From Accumulibacter sp. (GTDB lineage: Bacteria; Pseudomonadota; Gammaproteobacteria; Burkholderiales; Rhodocyclaceae), in assembly GCF_023806625.1 (NCBI RefSeq), contig NZ_JAMTDX010000041.1, positions 43,323 to 107,322 of the forward strand: a stretch of 64,000 bases of DNA. Reading direction: 5' to 3'. This document shows, in pieces, positions 1-9,561 of this stretch (position 1 is its first letter; each line of letters opens with the position of its first letter). The position numbers and the translations under genes were made by a program. The notes below the pieces were generated by a model that made no database searches, was not told where the DNA came from, and worked only from the letters and a program-made list of their open reading frames with translations.

Positions 1-44
1 GCGAGTGCGATGACCAGAAGACGACTGAGAAACTTGCACGACAT
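1..44 (-). CDS. N-terminus of an exported protein (partial)
   Basis: Only the first 14 codons lie in the window, reading away from it on the minus strand. The ATG is preceded about 8 bases upstream by a GGAGCAAAGG ribosome-binding stretch. The residues read MSCKFLSRLLVIAL, a positively charged start followed by a hydrophobic run, as in a signal peptide. The product cannot be identified from this fragment. It may be a separate transcript, because a terminator for the next minus-strand gene lies between them. Confidence 0.5.
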   Translation of the reverse strand, partial: MSCKFLSRLLVIAL

Positions 45-172
45 CCTTTGCTCCATCCCCGACGGGGAAAGGGTGGAACTATAGCCACGGTGTTTAGAAC
101 TGCAAAGTATCTTTGCTTATTTGTTTATTCCCCGAACGAATTCCCGGGGCTCGTGCAATGCTGGCGGACTGC

Positions 173-200
173 AAAAAAAAGCCACGGCGCTGGCCGTGGC
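173..200 (-). terminator. Rho-independent terminator after pbpG
   Basis: A perfect 8-bp stem (GCCACGGC / GCCGTGGC, 4-base loop) is followed on the minus strand by eight T residues. It starts 20 bases after the stop codon of the D,D-endopeptidase gene. Confidence 0.85.
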
Positions 201-220
201 TGACACCGGGCGACAGCGGG

Positions 221-1477
221 TCAGACGCTCGTCGGCAGCCTGCCGGTCGCCGATGCACTCTCCATCCAGCGCTTGATCCGGTTGGCGTCACCGATCCGTG
301 TCTGCTTGCCCGATGAGTCGAGCAGAACGATGACAATTGGTTTGTCGGCGACCGTCGCCTGCATCACCAGACACTTTCCCGCTTCCTGGATGTAGCCCGT
401 CTTGGACAGGCCGATGTCCCAGGTCGGACTGCTGACCAGCTGGTTGGTATTGTGGAACTCGAGTTCGCGGCCCTTGACTTCGGCGCGTGCTCCCGGAGTC
501 GTCGAGAACTCGCGGATCAGCGGATAGCGGTGCGCGGCGGCGACCATCCGCGCGAGGTCGTGCGCGGTAGACACGTTGTTGCTGTTCAGACCCGTCGGAT
601 CTTCGAAATGGCTACTGGCCATGCCGATCGACGCTGCCTTGCGGTTCATTGCCGCCACGAAGGCTTGCAGGCCTCCCGGGTAGTGACGGGCGAGTGCATT
701 GGCTGCCCGGTTCTCCGAAGACATCAGAGCCAGCAGCAGCGCCGTCTCGCGGGTGATCACCGTGCCGATGGCGAGACGCGACCGACTGCCGCGAAGGTAA
801 TCCACGTCCTCGTCGCTGATCGTGATCGACGCCTGCAGATTGGGCATGCTGTCGAGGACCACCATCGCCGTCATCAACTTGGTGATCGAGGCAATCGGCA
901 CGATCGCGTGGGCGTTCTTTTCGAACAACGGGTCGCCACCGTTCTGCCCGATGACCAGCGCCGAACCCGACTGGACGGCCAGGTGCCCAGGTTCCTGCCA
1001 GAAATCCGCACCGCTGGCCAGGGCCCGGGTCAAGCCTCTCCTGTGGATGGGCGCCGTGCTTCCGCCGGCTGGCTCGATGGCGACGTATCTTCCACCCTTC
1101 GCGGATTTCGGAAGCGCTGGCTTGGCCGCCAGCCAGACGTTCGATTTCGGCTGGGCCATCGCCGGACCGCGAACCGCCTGACCACGCTGCGTCACCGACG
1201 TCCGGCCGTTTCCGGCTGTCCTGTCGGTCGGGGCCGAGCCCTTCGTCCTGTACTGCGCCGGATCCCTGCCCTTCTGTGCCAACGATCTGGCGGTCCCCGA
1301 CCTGGATTGTGCCGCTGGGGCGGGGTTTGCCTGTCGGGCTCCGCCGTTGGCCCTGGCCTTTGTCGAGGCGACCCTTTCCCTGGCCTTGTCGACCGCCTGA
1401 GCCGTGTCGACCGGAATCACTGCCGAGCCGATCAGTGAACCCAGCAGCACGACCGCCTTGAGCATCCTGCGCATCAC
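221..1477 (-). CDS. pbpG: D-alanyl-D-alanine endopeptidase, PBP7 family (peptidase S11)
   Basis: This periplasmic low-molecular-weight penicillin-binding protein trims peptidoglycan cross-bridges. The 418-residue product has a signal peptide (hydrophobic residues about 7-28). It shows the three serine-acyltransferase motifs: SITK with the nucleophile at about Ser197, SEN at about 254-256, and KTG near residue 365. Between the signal and the catalytic domain lies a low-complexity stretch of about 120 residues rich in Ala, Arg, Gly and Pro; this makes it longer than the roughly 310-residue E. coli PBP7. ATG codons at 1474 and 1465 are alternative starts. A strong terminator follows the gene. 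The family call is secure; the choice of PBP7 over a D,D-carboxypeptidase rests on overall resemblance. Confidence 0.88.
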   Translation of the reverse strand: MMRRMLKAVVLLGSLIGSAVIPVDTAQAVDKARERVASTKARANGGARQANPAPAAQSRSGTARSLAQKGRDPAQYRTKGSAPTDRTAGNGRTSVTQRGQAVRGPAMAQPKSNVWLAAKPALPKSAKGGRYVAIEPAGGSTAPIHRRGLTRALASGADFWQEPGHLAVQSGSALVIGQNGGDPLFEKNAHAIVPIASITKLMTAMVVLDSMPNLQASITISDEDVDYLRGSRSRLAIGTVITRETALLLALMSSENRAANALARHYPGGLQAFVAAMNRKAASIGMASSHFEDPTGLNSNNVSTAHDLARMVAAAHRYPLIREFSTTPGARAEVKGRELEFHNTNQLVSSPTWDIGLSKTGYIQEAGKCLVMQATVADKPIVIVLLDSSGKQTRIGDANRIKRWMESASATGRLPTSV

Positions 1478-1593
1478 CAGCCTCCTGCATCCGTCCGTCG
1501 ATCGGTATTCTAACCCAGGCCGTCGTCAGAGAGCCAGAGGTCATCAAAAATAAGTACATGGAGTCGCTACATGATGTGGCTTGTGATGTACGG

Positions 1594-2730
1594 TCAGCTG
1601 CTTAGGAAGGATCCGACGTCCTCTCGCCGGGCCATCGTGTCACGGTAACCGAGATCGATCAGCGCCTCGGTGAAAGGTCGTTCGAAGAGCAGATAGCTGG
1701 TCAGCGCACCGCCCCGCCGGTTCATCGCGCCGATCATCCGCAACAGGCCTCGAACCGCGAATGGCAGCGTGTGCGCGTAGCGCGCAGCGAGGTCATCGAG
1801 GCGCTCCGATGGGGTGATGATCAGTGCTTGCAGAGGTCGCAGACCGAAGTCCCGGCTGCTCCGCACTTCATCGGGGATATGCAACAGCGTCCTGTTGATC
1901 CTTTCCATCCGTTCGACGTCCATCGACAGAGTGTCGATGAAGATCGACGACAGGGCGTGTCCGGCGATCTGGGCCAGCGTCGGATAGTTCCGTGAGCTCT
2001 GTCGCTGGGTCCCGCTGCTCGCCTGTCCGAGCGCGACGACGAGCACTTTCTCGGCGCCGAGATGGACCGCCGGGGAGAGCGGTGCGAGCTGACGCATCGA
2101 TCCGTCGCCGAAATACTCGCGATTCAGGTAGACCGCCGGAAAGATGAACGGAATGGCGCTCGAGGCCATCAGGTGGTCGACCGTCAGTTCGGCCTGGCAT
2201 CCGACGCGTTGCGCCCGCCGCCAGCGACCGACCTCGGGGTGAGCCTGGAAAAAACTCACGCTGTCACCGGTTGCGTAGCCCGAAGCGGTAATGCTGACCG
2301 CGAACAGTGCGCCGCTGGCGAGGCTTCGCGCGATCCCGCTCATGTCGAGTCTGGCCTCGAGCAGCCGGCGCAACGGCTCGTTGTCGAACAGCGACCGGGG
2401 ACTGCGACGGAAGGCCCAGCCGAAAGCGAGTGCGCTGAGCCAGCGGCCGCCCGCAGCGCTGATCCCCGGCAGATCGGCCCGGTAGATGTCGCCGGCGTGC
2501 ATGCCGCGCCAGACTGTGGCCAGCGTGGCGACCGCGGCGCCGAAATCATGTGCGTGGCAAGCCAGTGCCGCCGCGTTGATCGCTCCGGCCGAAGTGCCAC
2601 AAAGGATCGGGAATGGATTGGCGGCAGATCGCCCGCCGAGCAACTCGCGGATCGCCAACAGCACGCCGACCTGGTACGCGGCACGTGCCCCGCCCCCGTT
2701 GAGGACCAGAGCGGTTCGCGAATTGGCCAT
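1594..2730 (-). CDS. patatin-like phospholipase family protein
   Basis: This is a probable serine lipid acyl hydrolase of 378 residues. It has the oxyanion glycine loop GGGARA at residues 12-17, the nucleophile elbow GTSAG with Ser47, and an Asp-Gly-Ser box in the second half where patatins usually have DGG or DGA (catalytic Asp). There is no signal peptide or N-terminal membrane segment, so it is likely cytoplasmic or peripherally membrane-bound. The substrate is not evident. It lies between pbpG and malic enzyme, with about 100-bp gaps on each side, and is probably transcribed alone. Confidence 0.85.
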   Translation of the reverse strand: MANSRTALVLNGGGARAAYQVGVLLAIRELLGGRSAANPFPILCGTSAGAINAAALACHAHDFGAAVATLATVWRGMHAGDIYRADLPGISAAGGRWLSALAFGWAFRRSPRSLFDNEPLRRLLEARLDMSGIARSLASGALFAVSITASGYATGDSVSFFQAHPEVGRWRRAQRVGCQAELTVDHLMASSAIPFIFPAVYLNREYFGDGSMRQLAPLSPAVHLGAEKVLVVALGQASSGTQRQSSRNYPTLAQIAGHALSSIFIDTLSMDVERMERINRTLLHIPDEVRSSRDFGLRPLQALIITPSERLDDLAARYAHTLPFAVRGLLRMIGAMNRRGGALTSYLLFERPFTEALIDLGYRDTMARREDVGSFLSS

Positions 2731-2835
2731 CGGGACTGCTGCCGCTCGGTCCCTGGTCAGCGGTCCCGGCCATCGGGAACTGCGCTGTGGCGGGTTCCCG
2801 GGCAGGCGTGGTGAGCATCTCTGCGAACGTCGGTC

Positions 2836-5136
2836 TCAGCGTTCATTCATCAGCTTGTCGACGACGGTCAGGGCGGTCATGTTGACGATCCGCCGAACGG
2901 TCGCCGTCGAGGTCAGGATATGCACCGGCTGGGCCGCGCCGAGGAGGATCGGGCCGATCGTCAGATTGTCCCCCGCAGCGATCTTCAGCAGATTGAAGGA
3001 AATGTTCGCCGCGTCGAGCGTCGGCATGATCAGCAGGTTGGCCTGTCCCCTGAGGCGGGCATCGGCCGGGAAGACGCGTTGCCGGATATGGTCGTCGAGT
3101 GCGGCGTCACCGTGCATCTCGCCTTCGACCTCGAGGCGCGGGGCGCGTTCCTTGAGCCTCTGCAGCGCCGAACGCATCTTCAATGCCGTGGGGGTGTTCT
3201 CCGAGCCGAACGAGGAGTGGGAGAGCAGCGCGACGCGCGGTGTGATCCCGAAGCGACGAACCTCGTCGGCGGCGAGGAGGGTCATGTCGACGAGTTGTTC
3301 GGCGGTCGGTTCGTAATTGATGTAAGTATCGGCGATGAACAGCGTCCGGTCCGGGAGGACCAGCAGGCTCATCGCGTAGAGGTTGCGGACCCCGGGAGCC
3401 AGACCGATGACGTTCTCGACGTACTCGCGATGGACGTCATGGCGGCCGAAGGTTCCACAGATCAGACCGTCTGCGTCACCCATGCGGACCATCATCGCTC
3501 CGAAGAGCGATGCCCGTCGGCGCACCTCCCGACGGGCGAAATCGACCGAGACACCCTTACGTTCCATCAGGTGGCGGTACTCGCGCCAGTAAGCCTCGTA
3601 GTGCTCGTCGAAAAACGGGTTGTTTTCGGCGTAGACGATGTCGAAATCGTCGTCCGGGCGAACGCGCAGGTTCAGCGCCTCGAGCTTGCCGGCAATTTCC
3701 ACGGGCTCGCCGATCAGAATCGGTCGGGCGATTCCCTCGTCGACGATCACCTGTACGGCACGCAACACGCGTTCGTCCTCGCCCTCTGCGAAGACGATCT
3801 TTCGGGGCGCCTGTTTGGCCTGCGAAAAGACGGGCTTCATGATCAGCCCGAAGTGGTAGACGAACTCGTCGAGGCTTTCACGATAGGCTTCGACATCGCG
3901 CAGCGGCCGTGTCGCGACGCCCGATTCCATCGCTGCCTGGGCGACCGCCGGGGCGATCCTGCCGATCAGCCGCGGGTCGAACGGATTCGGGATCAGGTAC
4001 TCAGGGCCGAAACCGGCAACCATCTCGCCGTAGGCCCTGGCGGCCACCTCCGACTGCTCGACGCGGGCCAGTTCGGCGATCGACCTGACGGCTGCCAGTT
4101 TCATCGCCTCGGTGATCGTCGTTGCCCCGACGTCGAGCGCGCCGCGGAAGATGAACGGAAAACAGAGCACGTTGTTGACCTGGTTCGGGTAATCCGAACG
4201 GCCGGTGGCGATGATCGCATCACCGCGAACCTCCCTGACTTCCTCGGGCCGAATTTCCGGGACGGGATTGGCCAAGGCCAGGATCAGCGGCGAATCCGCC
4301 ATCCGGGCAACCATCTCCTTCTTCAGCACGCCGCCAGCCGACAGGCCAAGGAATACGTCGGCGCCTTCGATGACCTCGGCAAGGGTACGCGCGTCGGTGC
4401 GTTTGGCATAGCGCGCCTTGATCTCGTCCATGTCCTCGGTTCGCCCCTCATGGACGAGGCCCTTGATGTCGGTGACCCAGATGTTCTCCACCGGGATGCC
4501 GAGCATCACCAGCAGGTCCAGGCAGGCGAGAGCCGCGGCACCAGCCCCCGACGTGACCAGCTTGACCTGCTGCAGATCCTTCCCCTGCAGGTGCAGGCCA
4601 TTGAGCACTGCCGCTCCGACGACGATCGCCGTCCCGTGCTGGTCGTCGTGGAAGACGGGGATGCTCATCCGCTCGCGAAGTTTCCTTTCGATGTAGAAAC
4701 ATTCCGGTGCCCTGATGTCCTCGAGGTTGATCCCGCCAAAAGTCGGTTCGAGCGCGGCGATGATGTCGACGAGGCGGTCGGGGTCTCGTTCGCTGATCTC
4801 CAGGTCGAAGACGTCGATGTTGGCAAACTTCTTGAACAGGACCGCCTTGCCCTCCATGACCGGTTTGGCGGCCAGCGGGCCGATCGCCCCGAGGCCGAGC
4901 ACGGCGGTGCCGTTGGTGATCACGCCGACGAGGTTGGCGCGCGAGGTCAGCGTGCTCGCCTCGGCCGGCGTTGTGGCGATTTCCTCGCAGGCTGCGGCGA
5001 CGCCGGGCGAGTAGGCCATCGAGAGGTCGTACTGGTTGGTCAGCTGCTTGGTCGGTTGCAAGGCGACCTTTCCGGGCCTCGGGTGTCGATGATAGAAGAG
5101 TGCGGCGGTGCGCAGCTGATCCTTCGACTTGCTCAT
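2836..5136 (-). CDS. maeB: NADP-dependent malic enzyme with C-terminal phosphotransacetylase-like domain
   Basis: The enzyme decarboxylates malate to pyruvate and makes NADPH. The 766-residue length and order match the MaeB family: an N-terminal malic domain and NAD(P)-binding domain (to about residue 430), then a phosphotransacetylase-like domain (about 430-766) that in this family is regulatory rather than catalytic. The FHDDQHGTA stretch typical of malic enzymes is present. An AGGAGAGAG ribosome-binding site precedes the ATG. Together with the nearby PEP carboxykinase it sets C4-to-C3 carbon flow, which matters in organisms that cycle polyhydroxyalkanoate and glycogen. Confidence 0.95.
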   Translation of the reverse strand: MSKSKDQLRTAALFYHRHPRPGKVALQPTKQLTNQYDLSMAYSPGVAAACEEIATTPAEASTLTSRANLVGVITNGTAVLGLGAIGPLAAKPVMEGKAVLFKKFANIDVFDLEISERDPDRLVDIIAALEPTFGGINLEDIRAPECFYIERKLRERMSIPVFHDDQHGTAIVVGAAVLNGLHLQGKDLQQVKLVTSGAGAAALACLDLLVMLGIPVENIWVTDIKGLVHEGRTEDMDEIKARYAKRTDARTLAEVIEGADVFLGLSAGGVLKKEMVARMADSPLILALANPVPEIRPEEVREVRGDAIIATGRSDYPNQVNNVLCFPFIFRGALDVGATTITEAMKLAAVRSIAELARVEQSEVAARAYGEMVAGFGPEYLIPNPFDPRLIGRIAPAVAQAAMESGVATRPLRDVEAYRESLDEFVYHFGLIMKPVFSQAKQAPRKIVFAEGEDERVLRAVQVIVDEGIARPILIGEPVEIAGKLEALNLRVRPDDDFDIVYAENNPFFDEHYEAYWREYRHLMERKGVSVDFARREVRRRASLFGAMMVRMGDADGLICGTFGRHDVHREYVENVIGLAPGVRNLYAMSLLVLPDRTLFIADTYINYEPTAEQLVDMTLLAADEVRRFGITPRVALLSHSSFGSENTPTALKMRSALQRLKERAPRLEVEGEMHGDAALDDHIRQRVFPADARLRGQANLLIMPTLDAANISFNLLKIAAGDNLTIGPILLGAAQPVHILTSTATVRRIVNMTALTVVDKLMNER

Positions 5137-5376
5137 CTCTCTCCTCCTGGCGACCTGCCTGCCCCCACGGCGGGCAGGCGTGTGTTGTCTTGCGACCGTG
5201 TCTTGCCCGGATGATTACACAAAGTGCATCGCCCTTGTAGCCACATCGTCCGGTCGTCCAGGCGGATCACCGGCAGCGAAGCGACGGCTTGCTGGCCGGC
5301 AGGCTGGCGGGCCGCGTCTGGTGCTCATGCTGGCAGTCGGAGAAGACGCCGGCCACCTGCGTTGCGGACCAAAAAG

Positions 5377-5400
5377 AAAGCCGGCCAGTTGGCCGGCTTT
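5377..5400 (-). terminator. terminator after pckG
   Basis: A 10-bp inverted repeat (AAAGCCGGCC / GGCCGGCTTT) is followed on the minus strand by CTTTCTTTTTGG. It lies about 25 bases past the pckG stop codon. Confidence 0.8.
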
Positions 5401-5424
5401 CGGTGATCCCCGTAGCGGCGGGTG

Positions 5425-7278
5425 TCAGGCTGTCGAGGCGATCTTCCAGACGTCGGGGGCACCTTCGGCCCGCTTGGCGAACTCCTCGCGCTGCTTCTCG
5501 AGCTCGCTGGGCAGGCTCGCGCCGAACTTGCCGAAGAACTCCTTGATCTCCTCGGTCTCGTCGAGTGCTCCCGCGCGACTGATATCCATGATCTGCGCGT
5601 ACTGTGCTTCACCGAAGCTCAGTCCACCCCAGGTGATGTCCGCATAACGCGGCATCAGGCCGAACGGGCTCTGGACGGCGCCGACGCGCCCGTGTACGCG
5701 ATCGACGATCCACTTGATCACGCGCATGTTCTCGCCGTAGCCGGGCCAGACGAACTTGCCTTTTTCGTCCTTGCGGAACCAGTTCGTGCGGAAGATCTTC
5801 GGCAGCTTGAGGTCGGAGCGGCCGCCCATCCTGAGCCAATGGCTCCAGTAGTCGGCCATGTTGTAACCGGCGAAGGGCAACATCGCGAACGGGTCGCGAC
5901 GAATCGCGGCTTGTCCGATTGCCGCCGCCGTCGCCTCGGAACCCATGGTTGCGGCCATGAAGACGCCGTGGTTCCAGTCGAAGGCCTGATAGACGAGCGG
6001 GAAGGTCTTCGACAGACGGCCTCCGAAGATGAACGCGGAAATCGGTACGCCGGCAGGGTCTTCCCACGACGGATCGATCGTCGGACATTGTCCCGCCGGG
6101 GCTGTGAAGCGCGCGTTCGGGTGTGCGCCGGGCCTGCCGCAGTCGGGCGTCCAGTCCTTGCCTTGCCAGTCGATGCCGTGAGCCGGAGGCGGACCCATGC
6201 CTTCCCACCAGACGTCCCCGTCATCGGTCAGGACGACGTTGGTGAAGATGGCATTGGCCTTGATCGACTCCATGGCCATCGGGTTCGAGCTATACGACGT
6301 ACCGGGTGCCACGCCGAAGAAGCCTGCCTCGGGATTGATCGCGCGCAGAGTGCCGTCAGGTCCGGGCTTGATCCACGCGATGTCGTCGCCAACGGTCAGC
6401 GCCTTCCAGCCTTCGAAGCTCTCGGGCGGGACGATCATCGCCAGGTTGGTCTTGCCGCAGGCGCTCGGGAAGGCCGCCGCCACGTAGGTCTTCTCCCCTT
6501 CGGGCGATTGCAGGCCGAGGATCAGCATGTGCTCGGCCAGCCAGCCCTCGTCGCGGGCCATCACCGACGCGATGCGCAGGGCCAGGCACTTCTTGCCGAG
6601 CAGTGCGTTTCCGCCGTAGCCCGACCCGTATGACCAGATCTCGCGCGTTTCCGGGAAATGAACGATGTACTTGCGGCTGATGTCCCCCTCGCATGGCCAC
6701 GGCACGTCCGCTTGCCCGGGCTGCAGGGGGGCGCCAACCGAGTGCATGCACGGGATGAAGAAGCCATCCTTGCCCAGCACCTCAAGGACTTTCGCTCCCA
6801 TTCGCGTCATGATCTTCATGTTGACCACGACGTACGGACTGTCGGTGATCTCGACCCCGATCTGGGCGATCGGCGACCCGAGCGGGCCCATGCTGAACGG
6901 GATCACGTACATTGTCCGCCCACGCATGCAACCGTCGAACAGGCCTTTGAGCGTCGCACGCATTTCCGCCGGGGGTGCCCAGTTGTTCGTCGGCCCGACT
7001 TCCTCTTGCCGGTTGGCGCAGATGTAGGTCCGTTCCTCGACCCGCGCGACATCGGAGGGGTGCGAGCGAGCGAGGTAGCAGTTGGGTCGCTTGTCGGGAT
7101 TCAGACGGATGAAAGTTCCGCCATCGACCATCAGGTTGCAGAGCTGGTCGTACTCCTCCTGCGATCCATCACACCACACGACCTGCGCAGGCTTGGTCAG
7201 GGCAGCCATCTCGGCAACCCAGGTTTTCAGGCGTTCGTTCTGCACGTAGGCAGGCGCAGCAGAGATACCTTCACTCAT
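5425..7278 (-). CDS. pckG: phosphoenolpyruvate carboxykinase (GTP)
   Basis: It interconverts oxaloacetate plus GTP and phosphoenolpyruvate plus CO2 plus GDP. The 617-residue length is normal for the GTP-dependent class. The kinase-1a P-loop SACGKTNL is visible near residue 275, and the omega-lid and substrate-loop regions look intact. The start ATG has a GGAG sequence 8-9 bases upstream. A separate 386-bp upstream region carries a candidate promoter and a palindromic operator-like site. The preceding malic enzyme gene has its own promoter space, so the two are probably separate transcription units. Confidence 0.96.
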   Translation of the reverse strand: MSEGISAAPAYVQNERLKTWVAEMAALTKPAQVVWCDGSQEEYDQLCNLMVDGGTFIRLNPDKRPNCYLARSHPSDVARVEERTYICANRQEEVGPTNNWAPPAEMRATLKGLFDGCMRGRTMYVIPFSMGPLGSPIAQIGVEITDSPYVVVNMKIMTRMGAKVLEVLGKDGFFIPCMHSVGAPLQPGQADVPWPCEGDISRKYIVHFPETREIWSYGSGYGGNALLGKKCLALRIASVMARDEGWLAEHMLILGLQSPEGEKTYVAAAFPSACGKTNLAMIVPPESFEGWKALTVGDDIAWIKPGPDGTLRAINPEAGFFGVAPGTSYSSNPMAMESIKANAIFTNVVLTDDGDVWWEGMGPPPAHGIDWQGKDWTPDCGRPGAHPNARFTAPAGQCPTIDPSWEDPAGVPISAFIFGGRLSKTFPLVYQAFDWNHGVFMAATMGSEATAAAIGQAAIRRDPFAMLPFAGYNMADYWSHWLRMGGRSDLKLPKIFRTNWFRKDEKGKFVWPGYGENMRVIKWIVDRVHGRVGAVQSPFGLMPRYADITWGGLSFGEAQYAQIMDISRAGALDETEEIKEFFGKFGASLPSELEKQREEFAKRAEGAPDVWKIASTA

Positions 7279-7415
7279 AGCAATAATCTCCAGGTAGGTA
7301 GGTGTCGAGTTGTTGAAGGTGTTGATGTCGCCCGCTGCGCCCTAGGCCACCCGACTTCGCTGCTGCCGGAGGCTTCCGGCCGCGGGACATGAGGCGCTTC
7401 TCCTCATGCTTTTAT

Positions 7416-7454
7416 TGCACTGCAGTATAACACATCCCGCCCGGCGAAAGTCAG
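7416..7454 (-). promoter_or_regulatory. candidate pckG promoter with TGCAnTGCA operator-like palindrome
   Basis: The 386-base stretch 7279-7664 holds no gene. On the minus strand a TATACT (7424-7429) lies 19 bases after CTGACT (7449-7454), a weak sigma-70 promoter 5' of pckG. It overlaps the sequence TGCACTGCAGTATAA at 7416-7430, whose core TGCA-C-TGCA is a perfect palindrome. The same 15-mer with two changes occurs at 59659-59673 upstream of the MaoC-phosphotransacetylase gene. A 7-bp hairpin (CATGAGG / CCTCATG, 7388-7408) follows in the predicted leader. Function as a repressor site is an inference. Confidence 0.4.
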
Positions 7455-7664
7455 CCAGCTTTGCCGGGGCGGACCCGGCATGCCGCGCGGCAGACCGGGG
7501 GCGGCGGTCGGGATCGACGCCGAGGTTGGCCGCGGCGGCCGTGATGGATCCCTGGAAGAGCCCCGGAAAAGCGGCTATGATCGTTGTCGGTTCCCGGCTG
7601 CTCGTGCGCCGATCTCGGGTCCACGGTTCCCGGCCGGCTCTGGCCGACAAGGAGGGTTCCAGCA

Positions 7665-8825
7665 ATGCCCAGCTTCCCTGCTCCCCGACTCGCCGAGATC
7701 GCCCCTTTTCACGTCATGGAGCTGATGGCCCGGGCAAAGGCGTTGGAAGCCGAGGGGCGGGACATCATCCACATGGAAGTGGGTGAGCCCGACTTTCCCA
7801 CGCCCGAACCGGTCATTTCTGCTGCCCGAGCGTGTATCGAGAGCGGTCGAGTCTTCTACACGCCAGCTCTCGGTCTGCCGGAGTTGCGCGCGGCGATCGC
7901 CGCCTTCTATGCTGTCCGCTACGGGGTCGACGTAGCGGCAGAACGCGTCGTCGTGACTGCCGGCGCATCAGCCGCGCTGTTGCTGACTTTCGCCTGTCTT
8001 GCCGCGCCGGGCAGCGAGTGGCTGCTCACCGACCCGGGCTATCCGTGCAATCGGCACTTCATTCGCTGCTTCGAGGGCGTGCCGGTGCCTATCCCGGTCG
8101 GGCCCGAGAGCAATTTTCAGCCCACCGTGGCCCATCTCTCGGCGCACTGGAACATACGCTCGGCCGGCGCCTTGTTCGCGTCTCCGGCGAATCCCACCGG
8201 GACGGTGCTCGACGGTGAAGAACTGCGCGCGATCGCCGAGTTCATCCGTCAGAACCAGGGGCAGCTGATCATCGACGAGATCTATCACGGCCTCAGTTAC
8301 GACCGTCCCGAGCAGACGGCGCTGCACTGCGGCGACGACATCTTCGTCGTGCAGAGCTTCTCCAAGTACTTCAACATGACTGGCTGGCGGTTGGGCTGGA
8401 TGGTCGTTCCCGAACGTTTCGCTCGGGATATCGAGAAGCTTGCCCAGAACCTCTACATATCGCCTTCGCTGCCGGCGCAGCGCGCAGCGCTGGCCGCCTT
8501 CACGCCGGCGACGATCGACATCCTCGAAGCGCGGCGCGCCGAGTTCCGGCGCAGGCGGGATTTCCTCGCTCCGGCGCTCGAGAATCTCGGCTTCCGGATC
8601 GCCGCGAGGCCCGAAGGCGCGTTCTACCTGTACGTCGATTGCCGGAATCTGACCGCCGACAGCGAGGCGTTTGCGCATGCGCTGCTCGAATCGGCCGGAG
8701 TCGCCGTCACGCCCGGTATCGATTTCGGCAGTCACGCCGCACGGCAGCACCTGCGTTTCGCGTATACGACAGGCGTCGAACGCCTGGCCGAAGCGGTCGA
8801 GCGGATCCGCCATTTTCTTGGCTGA
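7665..8825 (+). CDS. PLP-dependent aminotransferase, class I/II
   Basis: This is a fold-type I aminotransferase of 386 residues. The PLP-binding lysine lies in the SFSKYFNMTGWR stretch, preceded by the aspartate of the IIDEIYHGLSY region and the ASPANPTGT motif that contacts the cofactor. The ATG at 7665 is chosen because GGAGGG stands 8 bases upstream and the family's N-terminus (APFHVMELMARA) begins just after it; the open frame extends 27 codons further. The substrate cannot be assigned. The 3' end runs into a repeat element whose terminus GGCTGAGAG contains the stop codon. Confidence 0.9.
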   Translation: MPSFPAPRLAEIAPFHVMELMARAKALEAEGRDIIHMEVGEPDFPTPEPVISAARACIESGRVFYTPALGLPELRAAIAAFYAVRYGVDVAAERVVVTAGASAALLLTFACLAAPGSEWLLTDPGYPCNRHFIRCFEGVPVPIPVGPESNFQPTVAHLSAHWNIRSAGALFASPANPTGTVLDGEELRAIAEFIRQNQGQLIIDEIYHGLSYDRPEQTALHCGDDIFVVQSFSKYFNMTGWRLGWMVVPERFARDIEKLAQNLYISPSLPAQRAALAAFTPATIDILEARRAEFRRRRDFLAPALENLGFRIAARPEGAFYLYVDCRNLTADSEAFAHALLESAGVAVTPGIDFGSHAARQHLRFAYTTGVERLAEAVERIRHFLG

Positions 8826-8921
8826 GAGATGGTGAAGAAATCGTCACCAGCAGGCCGATGGGCCAGGCACGAAGAAAGGGGAGGGTCCCTTCCTTTTCCT
8901 CCTGGAGCGAACGACGAGACC
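8822..8921 (+). repeat. partial copy of a repeat element also found after hoxH
   Basis: The segment begins at the aminotransferase stop codon. It shares GTGAAGAAATCGTC (8832-8845), AGCAGGCC (8849-8856) and the 16-mer GAGCGAACGACGAGAC (8905-8920), in the same order, with the reverse complement of the element at 54690-54837. The other end of that element is missing here. An imperfect hairpin (about 8876-8904) lies within it, between the convergent aminotransferase and ampD genes, and could act as a terminator. Confidence 0.6.
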
Positions 8922-8934
8922 TGTCCGAGGCCGG

Positions 8935-9561
8935 TCAACCTTCGCCGGGTTCGGCCGCGATCGGGCACGGCGCTGGTCGGTCGCGTACGTTGCCGGGCAA
9001 CAGGCCGAAGGCTCCGAGGCGCTGCCAGTCGAAGCGGGGGCCGGGATCCGTCTTTCGCCCCGGAGCAACGTCGCTGTGTCCGACGATCGCCCGGATCGGA
9101 TAGCTTCTGCGAAGTGCGTCGATGAGCCCGCTCAAGCTGGCGTACTGCCGGTCGTCGAACGGCGTGTCGTCGCAGCCCTCGACTTCAATGCCCAGCGAGA
9201 AGTCGTTGCAGCGCGCTTGTCCGTTCCACGAGGAGACGCCGGCGTGCCAGGCGCGCTCGAGGCAGGAGACCAGCTGGATCAACGAGCCATCGCGAGCGAT
9301 CAGGAAATGCGCCGAGACGCGCAGATTGCAGATCCCGACGAAGTAGGGGTGAGCCTCGGGGTCGAGCCGGTTGGTGAACAGGTCCAGCACGGCCTTGCCC
9401 CCGAACTGCCCGGGCGGCAGGCTGATCGAGTGGATGACGATCAGCGAGATCGGCACGCCGTCGGGACGACCGTCATGGTTGGGCGACTCCACCCGTGTCA
9501 CTCCCTCGATCCAGCCGTCGCGGCCCACCAAGGGCAGGGCGGCACTTTGCCTTCCGCTCAC
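8935..9561 (-). CDS. ampD: 1,6-anhydro-N-acetylmuramyl-L-alanine amidase AmpD
   Basis: This cytoplasmic zinc amidase removes the peptide from anhydro-muropeptides in cell-wall recycling. The zinc ligands are visible as the His of VIHSIS, the His of VGHSD and the Asp of the KTDPGPRFDW box, which also holds the catalytic Lys. The start is taken as the GTG at 9561. That GTG overlaps the stop of pilR (GTGA) and gives 208 residues, a little longer than the roughly 185 of E. coli AmpD; the longer open frame upstream lies inside pilR and does not look like protein. The order ampD-pilR-pilS is common in Betaproteobacteria. Confidence 0.92.
   Translation of the reverse strand: MSGRQSAALPLVGRDGWIEGVTRVESPNHDGRPDGVPISLIVIHSISLPPGQFGGKAVLDLFTNRLDPEAHPYFVGICNLRVSAHFLIARDGSLIQLVSCLERAWHAGVSSWNGQARCNDFSLGIEVEGCDDTPFDDRQYASLSGLIDALRRSYPIRAIVGHSDVAPGRKTDPGPRFDWQRLGAFGLLPGNVRDRPAPCPIAAEPGEG

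Noticed and set aside
452-1438. Long open frame on the plus strand (328 codons) opposite pbpG
   Set aside because: It is the complement of a gene with clear catalytic motifs. Its translation is Arg/His-rich with no domain, typical of shadows in GC-rich DNA.
2920-5214. 764-codon plus-strand open frame opposite malic enzyme
   Set aside because: It is a shadow of maeB; the composition is unlike a real protein and maeB is unmistakable.
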